A stretch of 12,931 bases of DNA from Lunasporangiospora selenospora (Eukaryota > Mortierellomycota > Mortierellomycetes > Mortierellales > Mortierellaceae): contig JAABOA010000620.1 of assembly GCA_015680635.1 (NCBI GenBank), positions 1 through 12,931 of the forward strand. The letters run 5' to 3'. A program made the translations under genes and the position numbers. Shown here in pieces: positions 1 through 8,964 of this stretch. Each line of letters starts with the position of its first letter. The stretch's first letter is position 1. Below the pieces are notes generated by a model. The model saw only the letters and a program-made list of their open reading frames with translations. It searched no databases and was not told where the DNA came from.

Positions 1-293
1 AGTGTCTTGACAGTTTGAGCAAGGATTTCGTCTGCGGTCTTTTCCTCTACCACGGGTACTCCGCTTTCTGGATCAATCACAGAGGCCTTGTCCTTGAGCG
101 AGTCTGCCCCTGCAGACCTTGGAACTGAGACTGATCCCATAGGTGGCGTGGCTGTGGCGACCGAGGAGGTGGAGGACTGGTGAGTAAGCGGTGGGTCGTG
201 GCGAGAGACTGGAATGCTTTGGGCCTGTAATTGATCGATGTTCAATGGGATGGAAGCGCCTGCTGGCGATCCGGCAGGGAGGTTCTTCTCCAT
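1..293 (-). CDS. N-terminal part of an unrecognised protein, cut by the window edge
   Basis: An ATG at 293-291 opens a frame that stays open to base 1, giving 97 codons with the 3' part missing. The protein starts MEKNLPAGSPAGASIP and is rich in Ser, Pro, Ala and Thr over about residues 5-65. It then turns charged (KDKASV, VVEEKTADEIL), as if a disordered leader led into a folded or helical part outside the window. I see no signal peptide or membrane segment and recognise no family. Support for coding: the frame has no stop, codon use is ordinary, and a pyrimidine-rich leader lies directly upstream on the same strand. The start is the first ATG after that leader, but an exon further upstream cannot be excluded. 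Function unknown. Confidence 0.6.
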   Translation of the reverse strand, partial: MEKNLPAGSPAGASIPLNIDQLQAQSIPVSRHDPPLTHQSSTSSVATATPPMGSVSVPRSAGADSLKDKASVIDPESGVPVVEEKTADEILAQTVKT

Positions 294-541
294 GACTATG
301 GGAAGGGACGAATGTGGTTGTATGTATTTGAATGTGTAAGTGTCTGTGTGTACTTGTGCGTGAGTGTGTGAGAAGGGACGACGGATGGTTGGTTGTATGT
401 GTTTAGTGAAAAAAAATGCACGCAGATCGTGCGAGAAGAGTGTGGAGAGAAAGGGGATCGAGACCAAATGAATCGGGAAGGAAGAGACAGGGACAACCAA
501 CAATTGTGATCAGACGAGAGAGAAGAGAAGAGTGAAAACAA
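294..541 (-). promoter_or_regulatory. Leader and promoter region of the gene at 1-293
   Basis: On the minus strand this stretch is rich in C, T and CA dinucleotides; on the plus strand it reads as GA-rich around 430-540 and TG-rich around 334-372. Pyrimidine-rich leaders ahead of a start codon are common in fungal genes. An 81-codon open frame here (Ser/His/Thr-rich, no family resemblance) is best explained by this composition. I see no clear TATA box. Confidence 0.4.
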
Positions 542-1500
542 GAGGACGAGGGACTACAAGTAAGAGTATCGAGCAAGCAGTCCTATCAAGTGCTACCCCT
601 GCCCACACTTCAACAGCGTTGACTGGCCTCAAGAGCCTTCATAGCCGCTTGACGCAGCTCCGAACGGAGGAAATATCCTGTGCTTCGGCAGATAGACTGA
701 AAACATCAGACCCAAATATGGATCCAATTTTGCCCGCTGCACCACACAACCTTCTTTTGTTGTGGTCCTACAGGTGGAAGGGAGATGGGGATGGAGCCAT
801 GACCATGGCCATGGGAAACAACAAGACACGATACAGCGCAGTGATGATAGTCGCCAAGGAGAAGGGGTCCAAAGCCAATGTCCGCCATTATCCAAAAGAG
901 GTCCTACCTCTTGGTTACAGCCTGTTACTTAAGACCTAGAACTGGAGCACTGTACTTTTGAACGTCCACAAGAGTAGACACATCTTGAGTCAGAGCACTA
1001 AGGTCTTGCGGAGCCAGTATGCTGGGCAAAGCTCACTCGCGAACCTGGTAACAGCGTCATCTCTCATCTTCCCGTTTGTTTGGCTGTTGCTCCCATGCCT
1101 GGTCTGTTTGGTGGGTGTCGATTGGACCCACACAATTGGACCCACCTTGTCAGGATTAAAGTAGGGTGAGGTGAGAGAACATTTACCCGCCCATCAAATC
1201 ACGTACGGACGCTATTAGAAAGAAAAGGAGTCACTTGGGCGCTTTGGAGGACAGTGACTGTGGCCTCACCTCACCAGAGCTTGTCCCACTGAATAGTGGC
1301 TCCTCTCTAACCCTTCAACCAAGACCCTTGATCTCAGATCAAAGGATGCCACACCTCTGCTCTTCCTTAACGTGCCCTCCCCATCGAACAAGCGACTTCT
1401 CGCTGGTAGGGAATCCTTCCACTTAATTTTGAGCCCCATGGTGCCATAGTGTTCAAAGAAGATGCACCCTTTCCACTCAGCATGCAACTTAACAAGCAGT
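542..1500. other. Gene-poor stretch with overlapping weak ORFs
   Basis: Open frames occur on both strands (532-939 plus, 629-895 minus, 1235-1426 plus, 1266-1487 minus), but they overlap one another, several lack an ATG, and none resembles a known family. Small sequence features are a 12-base palindrome CCATGGCCATGG at 803-814 and an 11-base direct repeat ATTGGACCCAC at 1121-1131 and 1135-1145. I cannot support a gene here. Confidence 0.4.
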
Positions 1501-1800
1501 AAAAGATGAACTGGACAATATGTATTTTCTATGTTAGCAACGTTCTTTATTATCCCATTTGTAATATCTTCTACGATTTCGAGAAGCCGAACAAATATAG
1601 AGCATTCGAGTTATGATTTGTGGGCACCATTCACTGATCCTTGGCCCTCGATTTCTCGTATCTTTCACTATACGCTACCTCTCCTCTGAACGTAATACTC
1701 TGCAATGGCACTCATGGCGGCTGGGAATAGTGAGATACGCCCAAACCTTGATTTCCCTTGAACTATAAACCTCCTTGTCCTCCTCCTTCTTCTCCCTCCC

Positions 1801-1820
1801 TCTCTCTCTCTCTCTCTCTC
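1801..1820 (+). repeat. (TC)10 microsatellite
   Basis: Ten uninterrupted TC units sit inside a wider pyrimidine tract at about 1770-1824. Confidence 0.9.
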
Positions 1821-2567
1821 CCCTGATCGCATTTTGAACAACATCCACAGCGGAAGAGTGCTAGGATGGACGTAGTAATTCTCTTCAATTTAGTGTATGT
1901 GTGAAAGGCAAGAATTTCTTTTTTCTTTTTTTAGTTTTTTTTCGTCGCACGCATTCTTTCAAGAGTGACTCATGGGATCTGCTCTCCGATCAATTCAACC
2001 AGGCATAATATCCTACTTTTGTAAATGAGGCCGTTCTAAAAGTAAAGGAGAATACTAACCATTTTCAGTTCTCAGCAGGCGCGTATCCCCGACAACGAAT
2101 TCAATGGGAGTCGCAACACCCTCGGAAGAAAACTAATACCAACACTGGATACAAACTCCATGCGCCCAAAGGCATTAAGCTTCCCAATTGGTTCTCGGGT
2201 CAAAAACTGACAGTTTCTCTTCTCACACTCTAACTGTGTCCTGACGTTCATTCGGTTTGAAAGCAGGAGTATGAACAGCACGAATGGAAGACTTACCAAA
2301 CTGAAAGAATTACACAGAAACTGCCCCACAATGCATCATGGAATATGAATGGTTGCCTTGAACCTCGCGCCAAAGTCATCCTCTAAAACCATATCCCTCA
2401 AACGGTTGCTGTAGAACGCATGAAATCCGCGGCACAATTACAACTTCAGAAGAGCGGACTTTTACCCCGGGAACTTTGGTCAAGGCTGGGAATCCCAAGG
2501 TGACCAATATTGACTAATTCTGGCAACAAGAGTACAGGAATGATCCTTTCTAGCCAACCGCAACTCG

Positions 2568-2586
2568 TTTTTTTTTTTTTTTTTTT
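2568..2586 (+). repeat. T19 homopolymer
   Basis: An uninterrupted run of 19 T. It reads as poly(A) on the minus strand, but no retroelement-like sequence was recognised next to it. Confidence 0.85.
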
Positions 2587-3282
2587 GCTTCAGAGCAGCG
2601 GGAGGCCAATTGACTAACGGCTTTCAGGCATATGACCTTCTACACAAGTAGCCCCGCTCTAACCCTTCCTTCCTTCCTTTCTAAATTATGAAACTTTTTT
2701 TTCGCAAACTACCACACTTATCTCTCTTCTTGACTCAGCAGCAACCTTTTTTTTTTCCCATTATGTACAATTTTCTTTATTCGAGGTAAAGTCCTCTCAA
2801 TATGCGACCCATGATCGTCTCCAGAAACCAAAGCAAACTTTTTTTTTTCATCTGAGGCACGGGCGAAATTGAAAACGCTCAGGAAACATTAGAAAAGACA
2901 CTCCCTACATATGCTGGGTTTCCCATCTCGTTCCTTTTCGGTCGCATTTCCCTCACATGTTTTGTCCGCTTCTTGCTTTCTTTTTTTGGTGCCAGATTGA
3001 CCAGTATTTCTTAAGCTTTACTTGGACTAGCCTCTTTCTTGGTCAAGCGAAAATATGAATATCACTTCTGCGTTGCTGATGTATGAATTGCTATTTGGCT
3101 ACGTAAAACAGCACCCGCGAACCGTTGCTTCGAGGCCTGTGTATCTCTTTTTGGGCATCCCAACCCAATTTTGGTTGTGGTGAACAACTAAAGTAACACT
3201 GCCATGGCTAAGAAACGATGATATCTCAAAGATCCTCTGAATTTTAGGGCTGGGCACATTCTGTTTTCTTACTTTTCCCTTC

Positions 3283-3332
3283 TGTCCTTTCTTTCTTTCT
3301 TCCTTTCTATCCCCCCCTCCTCATCCCCCTCC
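3283..3332 (+). repeat. Pyrimidine tract with CTTT units and C runs
   Basis: About 50 bases almost free of purines, with repeated CTTT units followed by C7 and CCTC units. Low-complexity DNA. Confidence 0.7.
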
Positions 3333-3827
3333 ACATACAAAAAATAATCGTAACTTGGAATCCTCGTGTAAATATTGCTAACTTTGACCTGCCCCAAAAG
3401 GATCAAACGAACTCTTGGTCCTACCTATGAACATATTGCCAAATTGTTATGTTCGCCCACCTACTTAGCCCCCCTCCCCCCTGATATGAAGATGCATCTT
3501 GAAATGTTGACTGCTTGAACTGACAATGTCATCTTGGCTCCTTTGACTTTGCGGTAAAGTTCACTGTTCTAATGGTCATTGTCATCTACGCCAGTACTCT
3601 CGGATGAATACTGAATTTGTCGCTCTTATAACTGGATAGAATGAGAGTAACAGGTCTGTCTCAGGTACCCAGGGCAGGCTCAATCTAATCTCAAAGCCCA
3701 AAATGCTGGCTTTGAACACTTCTACAATGGTTTGTGTCACTTTGAAGTCTGCTTTTTAAAACAGTCGCTTTTGAGTACAGTACGCCAGCAAATGCAGTCC
3801 CTTATCCCTCCTTCCATAGGTCCAGAA

Positions 3828-3833
3828 TTTATT
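3828..3833 (-). terminator. AATAAA polyadenylation signal of the methyltransferase gene
   Basis: The minus strand reads AATAAA 43 nt after the TGA of the methyltransferase-like gene. This is a good position for a cleavage and polyadenylation signal and supports the chosen 3' end. Confidence 0.6.
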
Positions 3834-3876
3834 TTACTAAAATAGTAATTGGTCATATATTCCGTCATCTCGTAGA

Positions 3877-5214
3877 TCATACCTGGTTCTGAATCAACAA
3901 GTTCTTCTTGCCTCCACGAACGTTAATGAAGCAATACTCGCTTGCCCAGGCGCGTTGACCCGAATAGATAGGATTCAAGTTCAGCTCAGTCCACCAAGGA
4001 TACACACCCTTGGACTCGAGGCGCTCCCACCACTTTAGGAAGTTGGGAAAGGAGATAAAATCTTCACGGACATGAAGCTCCATCTGCAACTGTGAGAAAG
4101 GAAGCACCTCTCCAAAATCATCCATGATCGCGTCGAATGTTGGAAACTCGGAACCTTCGATATCGACCTTGAGGATATCGATCCAGTCGTGTCCATTTTC
4201 TTTCATGAGCGACTTGAGTGTCTTCCAGACCACACCATGGTCATCAACCTTGTCCTTCTTGCCAATAAAATATGGCTTAAAGTGGACGCGAGGCCGCCCT
4301 TCAACATCTGTTGGGGTGAGTGTAATTAGATGAGAATACCAGGTAGTTCAGTGTTTGCCCTGAGAAGCTCGGTCGCTTTCTGCTATGTAACTAATGACCC
4401 ATGACAAATCACATTAAAAGTTGGAGCAATGCGGAGATGCGTCTTCATACCTGGACCCATGTCTGACACCGACGCATCATAGGCGAAGATCTCGCAATCA
4501 GTGCGGTCGAGCATCTCGCCTTCAAAATGAGTCTCGTGGTTGATACCAAACGAGTAGATGACACACGATGCCCTTGGCTTCTCCTCATACAAACTCATGC
4601 CACAAATCCATTTACCACCGTCCGAGATAGGGCCTACACGCTGGATATCGTGTGGGCACTGGAAGCTTGGGGGGAAGTACCACCACCAGTACATCAGGAC
4701 GTGCCATGGGTTAAATTGACTATCGGTTGGTTCGTCCCAATAGTTGGGCGTAGCACATAGAAGAGCCATGTCAGACAAGCCTGGGGTGTTATTTGTACAT
4801 CAGTTCAAGGGAAGATGAGTGAGGCAGGAAACCTAAAGGCCTTCTGGAAGTGCCAGCTTACTCTGTCCCATATCCATATTCAATCAGAACTTGGTGCCGC
4901 TGTTTCACGATCCTTGTGTAGTAGCCCTCGGCCTTTTCAATTAGTGCTTGTATGGTTCTGGGCTTTCTCCCAGGATATTCACTCAATGGTCGACCAAGAC
5001 GAGGCGTGCTATACTTGGAGGCATCTTCCCACGTGGTATACACTGAAGGAGATGAGACTTGATCGCCATCCGATGGGCGTTTGGCGCTGCCAGTGCGGAG
5101 TCGGTACACATTGCCGTTCTGGTCGTCAAAAGTCGAGAGAAAGAGAGCTATACAGCTAATGGCAACTAGGGCAGTGATGACGATCCTGCTAGAGAGTATA
5201 GACCGAATAGGCAT
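3877..5214 (-). CDS. METTL24-like membrane-anchored methyltransferase, three main exons
   Basis: Probable SAM-dependent methyltransferase of the METTL24 type (Pfam Methyltransf_22 as I recall it); substrate unknown. Exon 1 starts at the ATG at 5214 and encodes a short basic N-terminus, one hydrophobic segment at residues about 10-27 (signal anchor) and a polar stalk, suggesting a type II protein in the secretory pathway. Exon 2 (4780-4451) carries the conserved FQCPHDIQRVGPISDGGKW block, the glycine-motif region YSFGINHETHFE and FAYDAS. Intron 2 (4450-4308, 143 nt, GTATGA..CAG) joins in frame (G+AT gives Asp). Exon 3 (4307-3877) carries ILKVDIEGSEF, the acidic post-motif of this fold, and ends with TGA. 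The join of exons 1 and 2 is a problem: the strong GTAAGC donor at 4861 spliced to the CAG at 4781 runs into a stop. A frame-preserving reading gives 374 residues but needs an 18-nt GT..AG removal plus a 52-nt intron (4832-4781), or an in-frame TAA. The gene may therefore be alternatively spliced, slightly damaged, or affected by a sequence error. Confidence 0.85.
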
Positions 5215-5639
5215 AATGATTTATCAACCTCGCCGGGGCTATTCTCTTAGTCGCAATGAAGAGGTAGGTAGATTTGTAGATGGCGCAATTCCGGTCGCTG
5301 TTACGATAGAAAAAGCTGGAGATGAGTGAGTGAGGTGATGCAACCAGGAGAGAAAAAGGGAAGGGCAGAGAGAGCTTTATGAAGATAGCACTGTGAACTC
5401 ACGCTATCCTTCAAGGACGGCGACCCCCCATAAGAGGATTACCTGAGTCAGGGTGAGCCCAATAGGACTCCAGGAGTAAAGCCAGGAGAAACTAGGACAG
5501 TTTTATAAAACGGATACCCCTCAACATAGATGTGGGCCTCAGATGACACTTGAATAGACATTCCCTCCAAGTTATTGATTTTACCTTGGACCATTGCATT
5601 GGTAGCGAAGCTTTCCGACCAAATTACAGCACCTTCACA

Positions 5640-5675
5640 GACTCCACAGACCCCACAAACCCCACAGACCCCACA
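5640..5675 (+). repeat. Four tandem copies of a 9-base unit (GACCCCACA)
   Basis: The units are GACTCCACA, GACCCCACA, AACCCCACA and GACCCCACA, head to tail, followed by a partial unit. In one frame they read as a Thr-Asp-Pro/Thr-Asn-Pro repeat, which explains the apparent ORF at 5550-5771. Confidence 0.85.
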
Positions 5676-6191
5676 GGCACTCGAGCCTTAATTACTTCAC
5701 ATTGCCTCCTTTTCGACGCGATCCTCTCCCTGGACCTTACCGAGACGTTGCAACATATGACTAGATTTTAAAAGTCCCCCTCCCCGAGCAGCCCTCAATA
5801 ACAAGGCGCAGAACCCTAATCACTGTGCTCATGTTGAAGTGAACAACACCCCACGCCGGCGCGACCAATTCCATTGCATTTTTAAACTTCATTGAAGGAC
5901 AAAAAAAATGGTTCACAATTATGCCACTTGTGAAGGTTCATTTGACGTCGAGGGTGTGCAAAATCTCAAGACACAACATTTTGAGCAATGGAACTGGTCC
6001 GTGCCCGCGCTCCAAAACCAGTCCGAAAATACGAATCAGCACTACAAATTATTCTGTCTCTTCCCAACCACGGTCCCTGTCGAGGCCCCCCTGCAGTCCA
6101 CGTTGGGATTAACCAATCTTAAGACCAAGCAGCATCTTTCATGCCACCGCTATCCACCATCTGAAGGTTTGGGTCGAGTTTAATGAGACTA

Positions 6192-6203
6192 GGGGGGGGG
6201 GGG
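6192..6203 (+). repeat. G12 homopolymer
   Basis: Twelve consecutive G. Similar G10-G11 runs occur at 6458-6468, 7749-7759 and 10030-10039, all on the plus strand. Confidence 0.85.
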
Positions 6204-6457
6204 ATCACATGGTGGGTTATAGCAGCAACCCATAGTAATGATAATACACACTGCAAACTAGGCTGTCGAAAAGTAATTATTCAGTCTGTCGCACATTCTC
6301 CAGAGCCAAAGGCTCAAACCCAACTGATGAGAGACAATAGACACCAAAACAATCAACTACCATGGCCAAAGCATAAGCCGAAGCTACATTGAGTAAACTG
6401 ACAGTGTCAAAGACATGTAAGGAATACTCTAAAGGAGAGACGAAAGTAAAGACGGGA

Positions 6458-6468
6458 GGGGGGGGGGG
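6458..6468 (+). repeat. G11 homopolymer
   Basis: Eleven consecutive G preceded by GGGA, in otherwise purine-rich sequence. Confidence 0.85.
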
Positions 6469-6715
6469 CTGGACATAGTCACCTTCGAGAGACGACTAAA
6501 TTAGAGTCCGTTTGGAAAGGGGAATGTATCCATGAGGAGGAAGACACACTATTCGAAAAGATCAAAGAACAAAAAAAGGGTGAAGACTCAACAAGAAAGA
6601 TATCTGACCGCATATGAAAAAGGCTCACGAAACGAATATAAATATTAAAAAATCAAAACTGAAATAGAAAACCTATCCTCTTCGATAACCACCTCCACTG
6701 GTTGTATATTTTTTT

Positions 6716-7665
6716 TTGCTTCCAAAGCCCAATCCCATCCAGTATCATTACACATATTTCTCTCTGCCCTCTGCCACAATCTTGACTAATCACAAGAACG
6801 TTGAGTACTTTTTCGAGAACTCTTTGAGCGATTGCCAAGTCCGTTATGCTGAACACTTTTCTTATGTGATGCGTCTTTGCAATAGGAACAACGATTGTGA
6901 AAGAACTAACGTTTATTGGGAGAAAGGGTTGGTGTATCATACTACTGCAATCGTCCAAACATCCTTAATGGCGCCACCAATACCTTTTTCATATACACCC
7001 TTCTAGGGGCGGAAGAGGGACCATGTTCACAACACACTCTTGCCTAAGTCAGAGACCACGCTCCTGTCGACTTTACCGCCTTCTCCTTTCACGACAGATG
7101 ATGTAAACATGGAGTAGAATGGCAACGAGATAGACCCTACACCTGTCTCAAAAGAAACCACTCAGAAAAACAAAGAATCCTCCCAAGAGTACGAAGGCTT
7201 TCTAGAAACAATCGAAGACATCTAGTAAGACATGTATTTGTATGATAAATGACCATGTGGCAATGGGGCCTTGCTCTTCAATATGAAAATATCCCCACCT
7301 GATGATACAAAAATCCGGCGGACTGAAGCCAATGCCATGTTGGTCAAAAGATTTGTGAATATGTGTGATGCTCAACAGCACAACATGAAGCCTTGCCATA
7401 AACTGAATTGTCATGGTTGTTCATTTCAGTGAACCTTATACCAATTACCCCTGTCGAATATCCTATTCACTGCAATCTGCCCGCCTATGATGTAATTAGA
7501 TCGCGTTGCTGGCCCGTTGTGCAAATAATTCATTGTTGCATAGTTTTGCCTATTAAAGAGTTCTCGGTCTGTTGTATCCAGCATATCTTTTTCTCATTGA
7601 CTCTTTTATTTATTCAGTTGCTTGGTAAATCAAACAGGTTCCATCAGATTGTGCATGGAATGTGA
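6716..7665 (+). mobile_element. Decayed Ty3/gypsy retrotransposon pol fragment (RNase H and integrase zinc-binding pieces)
   Basis: One frame (6716-7432) reads through TAG at 7004, TAG at 7115, TAG-TAA at 7223-7228 and TGA at 7250, yet it keeps pol-like blocks in the right order. At 6779-6859 it reads ILTNHKNVEYFF...DCQVRYAEHFSYV, matching the RNase H end of Ty3/gypsy elements (usual form TDHKNLEYF, then QARW about 18 residues from the start). At 7262-7400 it reads GALLF, PDDTKIR and then KRFVNMCDAQQHNMKPCHK, matching the start and end of the integrase H2C2 zinc-binding domain (usual form RFVxxCDxCQRNKPxxHK). The middle HxxxxxGHxG part is missing and the second Cys is replaced by Gln. A second frame to 7665 reads FIQLLGKSNRFHQ, faintly like the integrase core. 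No reverse transcriptase, LTR or target-site duplication was found. This is a non-functional relic. I compared with the family from memory, not by search. Confidence 0.7.
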
Positions 7666-7748
7666 AGAACAAGTCATGAGAGGAGACATTTGCTTGGCTC
7701 TCCAGATCCAAGGGGTTACCAGCATCTTAGAGGCGTATAATTTTCGAT

Positions 7749-7759
7749 GGGGGGGGGGG
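7749..7759 (+). repeat. G11 homopolymer
   Basis: Eleven consecutive G, just right of the retrotransposon relic. Confidence 0.85.
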
Positions 7760-7868
7760 ATAGCCTCCTAATTTCTAGCCCCAGGGCTTCCACTGACTAT
7801 AGCAGCTAATAAGACTAATGACCCCGCGCAACGACTGAAGACCTCGTTGAACTTTTACCACACTTTAT

Positions 7869-8024
7869 TTACGTACTAGGCGCCATCTTTTCCCTCCATT
7901 GATTGTTCAATGGCTTTCTGGATATCCTCCCAAAGTCCCTTGAATAAGCACCATGAATCTGCAGTGTTTCCAGTGATGCGGTGTCAAGCGTATTGCCAAA
8001 TGTCTCTGTGTCAAAGATAGACAT
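7869..8024 (-). CDS. Doubtful 51-residue hypothetical ORF
   Basis: An ATG at 8024-8022 opens 51 codons ending with TAA at 7871-7869. The peptide begins MSIFDTETFGNTLDTASLET and contains an IHGAYSRDF stretch, then turns basic (RISRKPLNNQWREK). The composition looks protein-like, but the length is within chance. A second frame on the same strand also looks protein-like (GLWEDIQKAIEQSM, then stop), which could mean a frameshifted remnant of a longer gene. No family was recognised. It may be a real small gene, a pseudogene fragment or chance. Confidence 0.2.
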   Translation of the reverse strand: MSIFDTETFGNTLDTASLETLQIHGAYSRDFGRISRKPLNNQWREKMAPST

Positions 8025-8485
8025 TGAGCGTGCGCAAAGGCAAAACCGACCTCACAAACTGCACTGTCATAGTTTCAGCTCCTTTGCCTGCTCAAGTCTC
8101 AACTCCACCTATGTATTGTTGATGACGCTCCTTGGGAACTGACTGTGCGCTTGTTCGGTGTTCATGGCACTCCTAGGTGGTTTTTTTTGAACAGTCCACT
8201 TATGGTGCTTTGTCTTCTTTTTTTCTGGTTTTTGAATTTTCTCATTCCTTTCTCACCCCAATCCTAGCTCTATGGTAGCGTAGCCAAGCAGTGCCAGCGC
8301 AAAAAGAATGAAAGCCGGTGCTTCCTCTCATATTTTAAGGCTCAAGCGTGTCTAGGCATGTCTTACTAATTTTAACGAGCCCCAGCGGTAACTATCCAAC
8401 ATACGATTTGACGGCTAGGGAAAAGTGCAATGGCAAATTTACATAGAGCTAGTACAGCTTAGTTTTTGTGCCATAAAAGTTCCAA

Positions 8486-8764
8486 CCTGGGGCCCTGGCT
8501 TCCAGAATCTTGCAAACCCACACAGGTCGGTCCCGCCTACTAGTTAAGTAAAAAAAATCTCCCATATTATTAAGGCCTGGGGCCCGCTACACCCTGGTAC
8601 GTCGGACAGTAACCGCCGCACAGTATGGTTAAAATTTTGGACGTGTCTCACTGTTGTAACATCCCTGTCCATACGGAAAAAATTTCACCAAGATAGTGCG
8701 GAGATTTTACATGGGGATAGTGCGTCAAAGGTCTTTGGGCTATACACACCCTAACCTGGGGCCC
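8486..8764 (+). repeat. Three dispersed copies of CCTGGGGCCC
   Basis: Exact copies lie at 8486-8495, 8576-8585 and 8755-8764. The first and third are preceded by AACCTGG contexts (CCAACCTGG, CTAACCTGG). The third extends into a GGGGCCCC palindrome. Their density within 280 bases is unusual and may mark a non-autonomous element or a protein-binding cluster. Confidence 0.6.
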
Positions 8765-8885
8765 CAAGTCCAAAAAAAATTTGCAGACCTATACAAAACA
8801 GCCCCTTCTATCGATTGGGACCAAAAAAACGCACTCTGAACGCCCAGTACTGCAGTTGGAGATGTTCAAAATTTTTTGGTGAAGC

Positions 8886-8891
8886 AAAAAA
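8886..8891 (-). terminator. RNA polymerase III terminator of tRNA-Asp
   Basis: On the minus strand a T6 run begins 2 bases after the tRNA discriminator base, as expected for Pol III termination. Confidence 0.85.
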
Positions 8892-8892
8892 G

Positions 8893-8964
8893 CTCTCTGG
8901 CCGGGAATTGAACCCGGGTCTTCCGCGTGACAGGCGGAGATACTCACCACTATACTACCAAAGA
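8893..8964 (-). tRNA. tRNA-Asp (anticodon GTC), no intron
   Basis: Seventy-two nucleotides fold as a complete cloverleaf. The acceptor stem is TCTTTGG with CCAGAGA (one T-G pair), followed by discriminator G. The D arm contains GTATAGTGGTGAGTAT, which includes Pol III box A. The anticodon stem TCCGC/GCGGA carries loop CTGTCAC with anticodon GTC. The T arm is CCGGG-TTCAATT-CCCGG and includes box B. The D arm, anticodon loop and discriminator match eukaryotic nuclear tRNA-Asp. CCA is not encoded, as expected, and a T6 terminator follows. All stems pair, so it is probably functional. Confidence 0.97.

Larger units (their letters stand above)
1501..3827. other. Long intergenic stretch rich in plus-strand pyrimidine tracts
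   Basis: No coding sequence can be supported. Stops are dense, and the longest frame (2072-2329 minus) needs a GTG start. The stretch holds many T and C/T tracts on the plus strand. It lies downstream of the methyltransferase gene and upstream of the gene at 1-293, so it would contain the distal promoter of the latter. Confidence 0.5.
5215..6715. other. Intergenic stretch with weak ORFs
   Basis: The first few hundred bases should hold the promoter of the methyltransferase gene. Its ATG has A at -3, and no obvious TATA box was seen. The rest has only weak frames: 5550-5771 plus (non-ATG start, made by a 9-base repeat), 5908-6183 plus (ATG, 91 codons, unrecognised) and 6183-6392 plus. Two poly-G runs lie at 6192-6203 and 6458-6468. 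None of the frames resembles a known family. Confidence 0.4.
7666..8892. other. Repeat-like, AT-rich stretch without a supported gene
   Basis: It contains a G11 run (7749-7759), a doubtful 51-codon minus ORF (7869-8024), three copies of CCTGGGGCCC (8486-8764) and a 9-base repeat GATAGTGCG near 8693 and 8716. The texture suggests old non-coding mobile DNA next to the tRNA gene, but I find no terminal repeats or transposase. Confidence 0.4.

Noticed and set aside
532-939. 135-codon plus ORF and its antisense 88-codon ORF (629-895)
   Set aside because: The plus frame opens with GTG, the two overlap each other, and neither shows domains or a plausible composition for a folded protein.
2072-2329. 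85-codon minus ORF with a hydrophobic start resembling a signal peptide
   Set aside because: It begins with GTG in a fungal context, has no ATG before the hydrophobic part, and no neighbour or splice evidence supports it.
3700-3876. Further coding exon downstream of the methyltransferase stop
   Set aside because: No protein-like frame follows, and an AATAAA lies 43 nt after the stop.
5550-5771. 73-codon plus ORF with a Thr-Asp-Pro repeat
   Set aside because: It has a non-ATG start, and the repeat is a product of the 9-base tandem DNA repeat.
6653-6958. 101-codon minus ORF
   Set aside because: It is antisense to the retrotransposon relic, whose plus frame has recognisable RNase H motifs.
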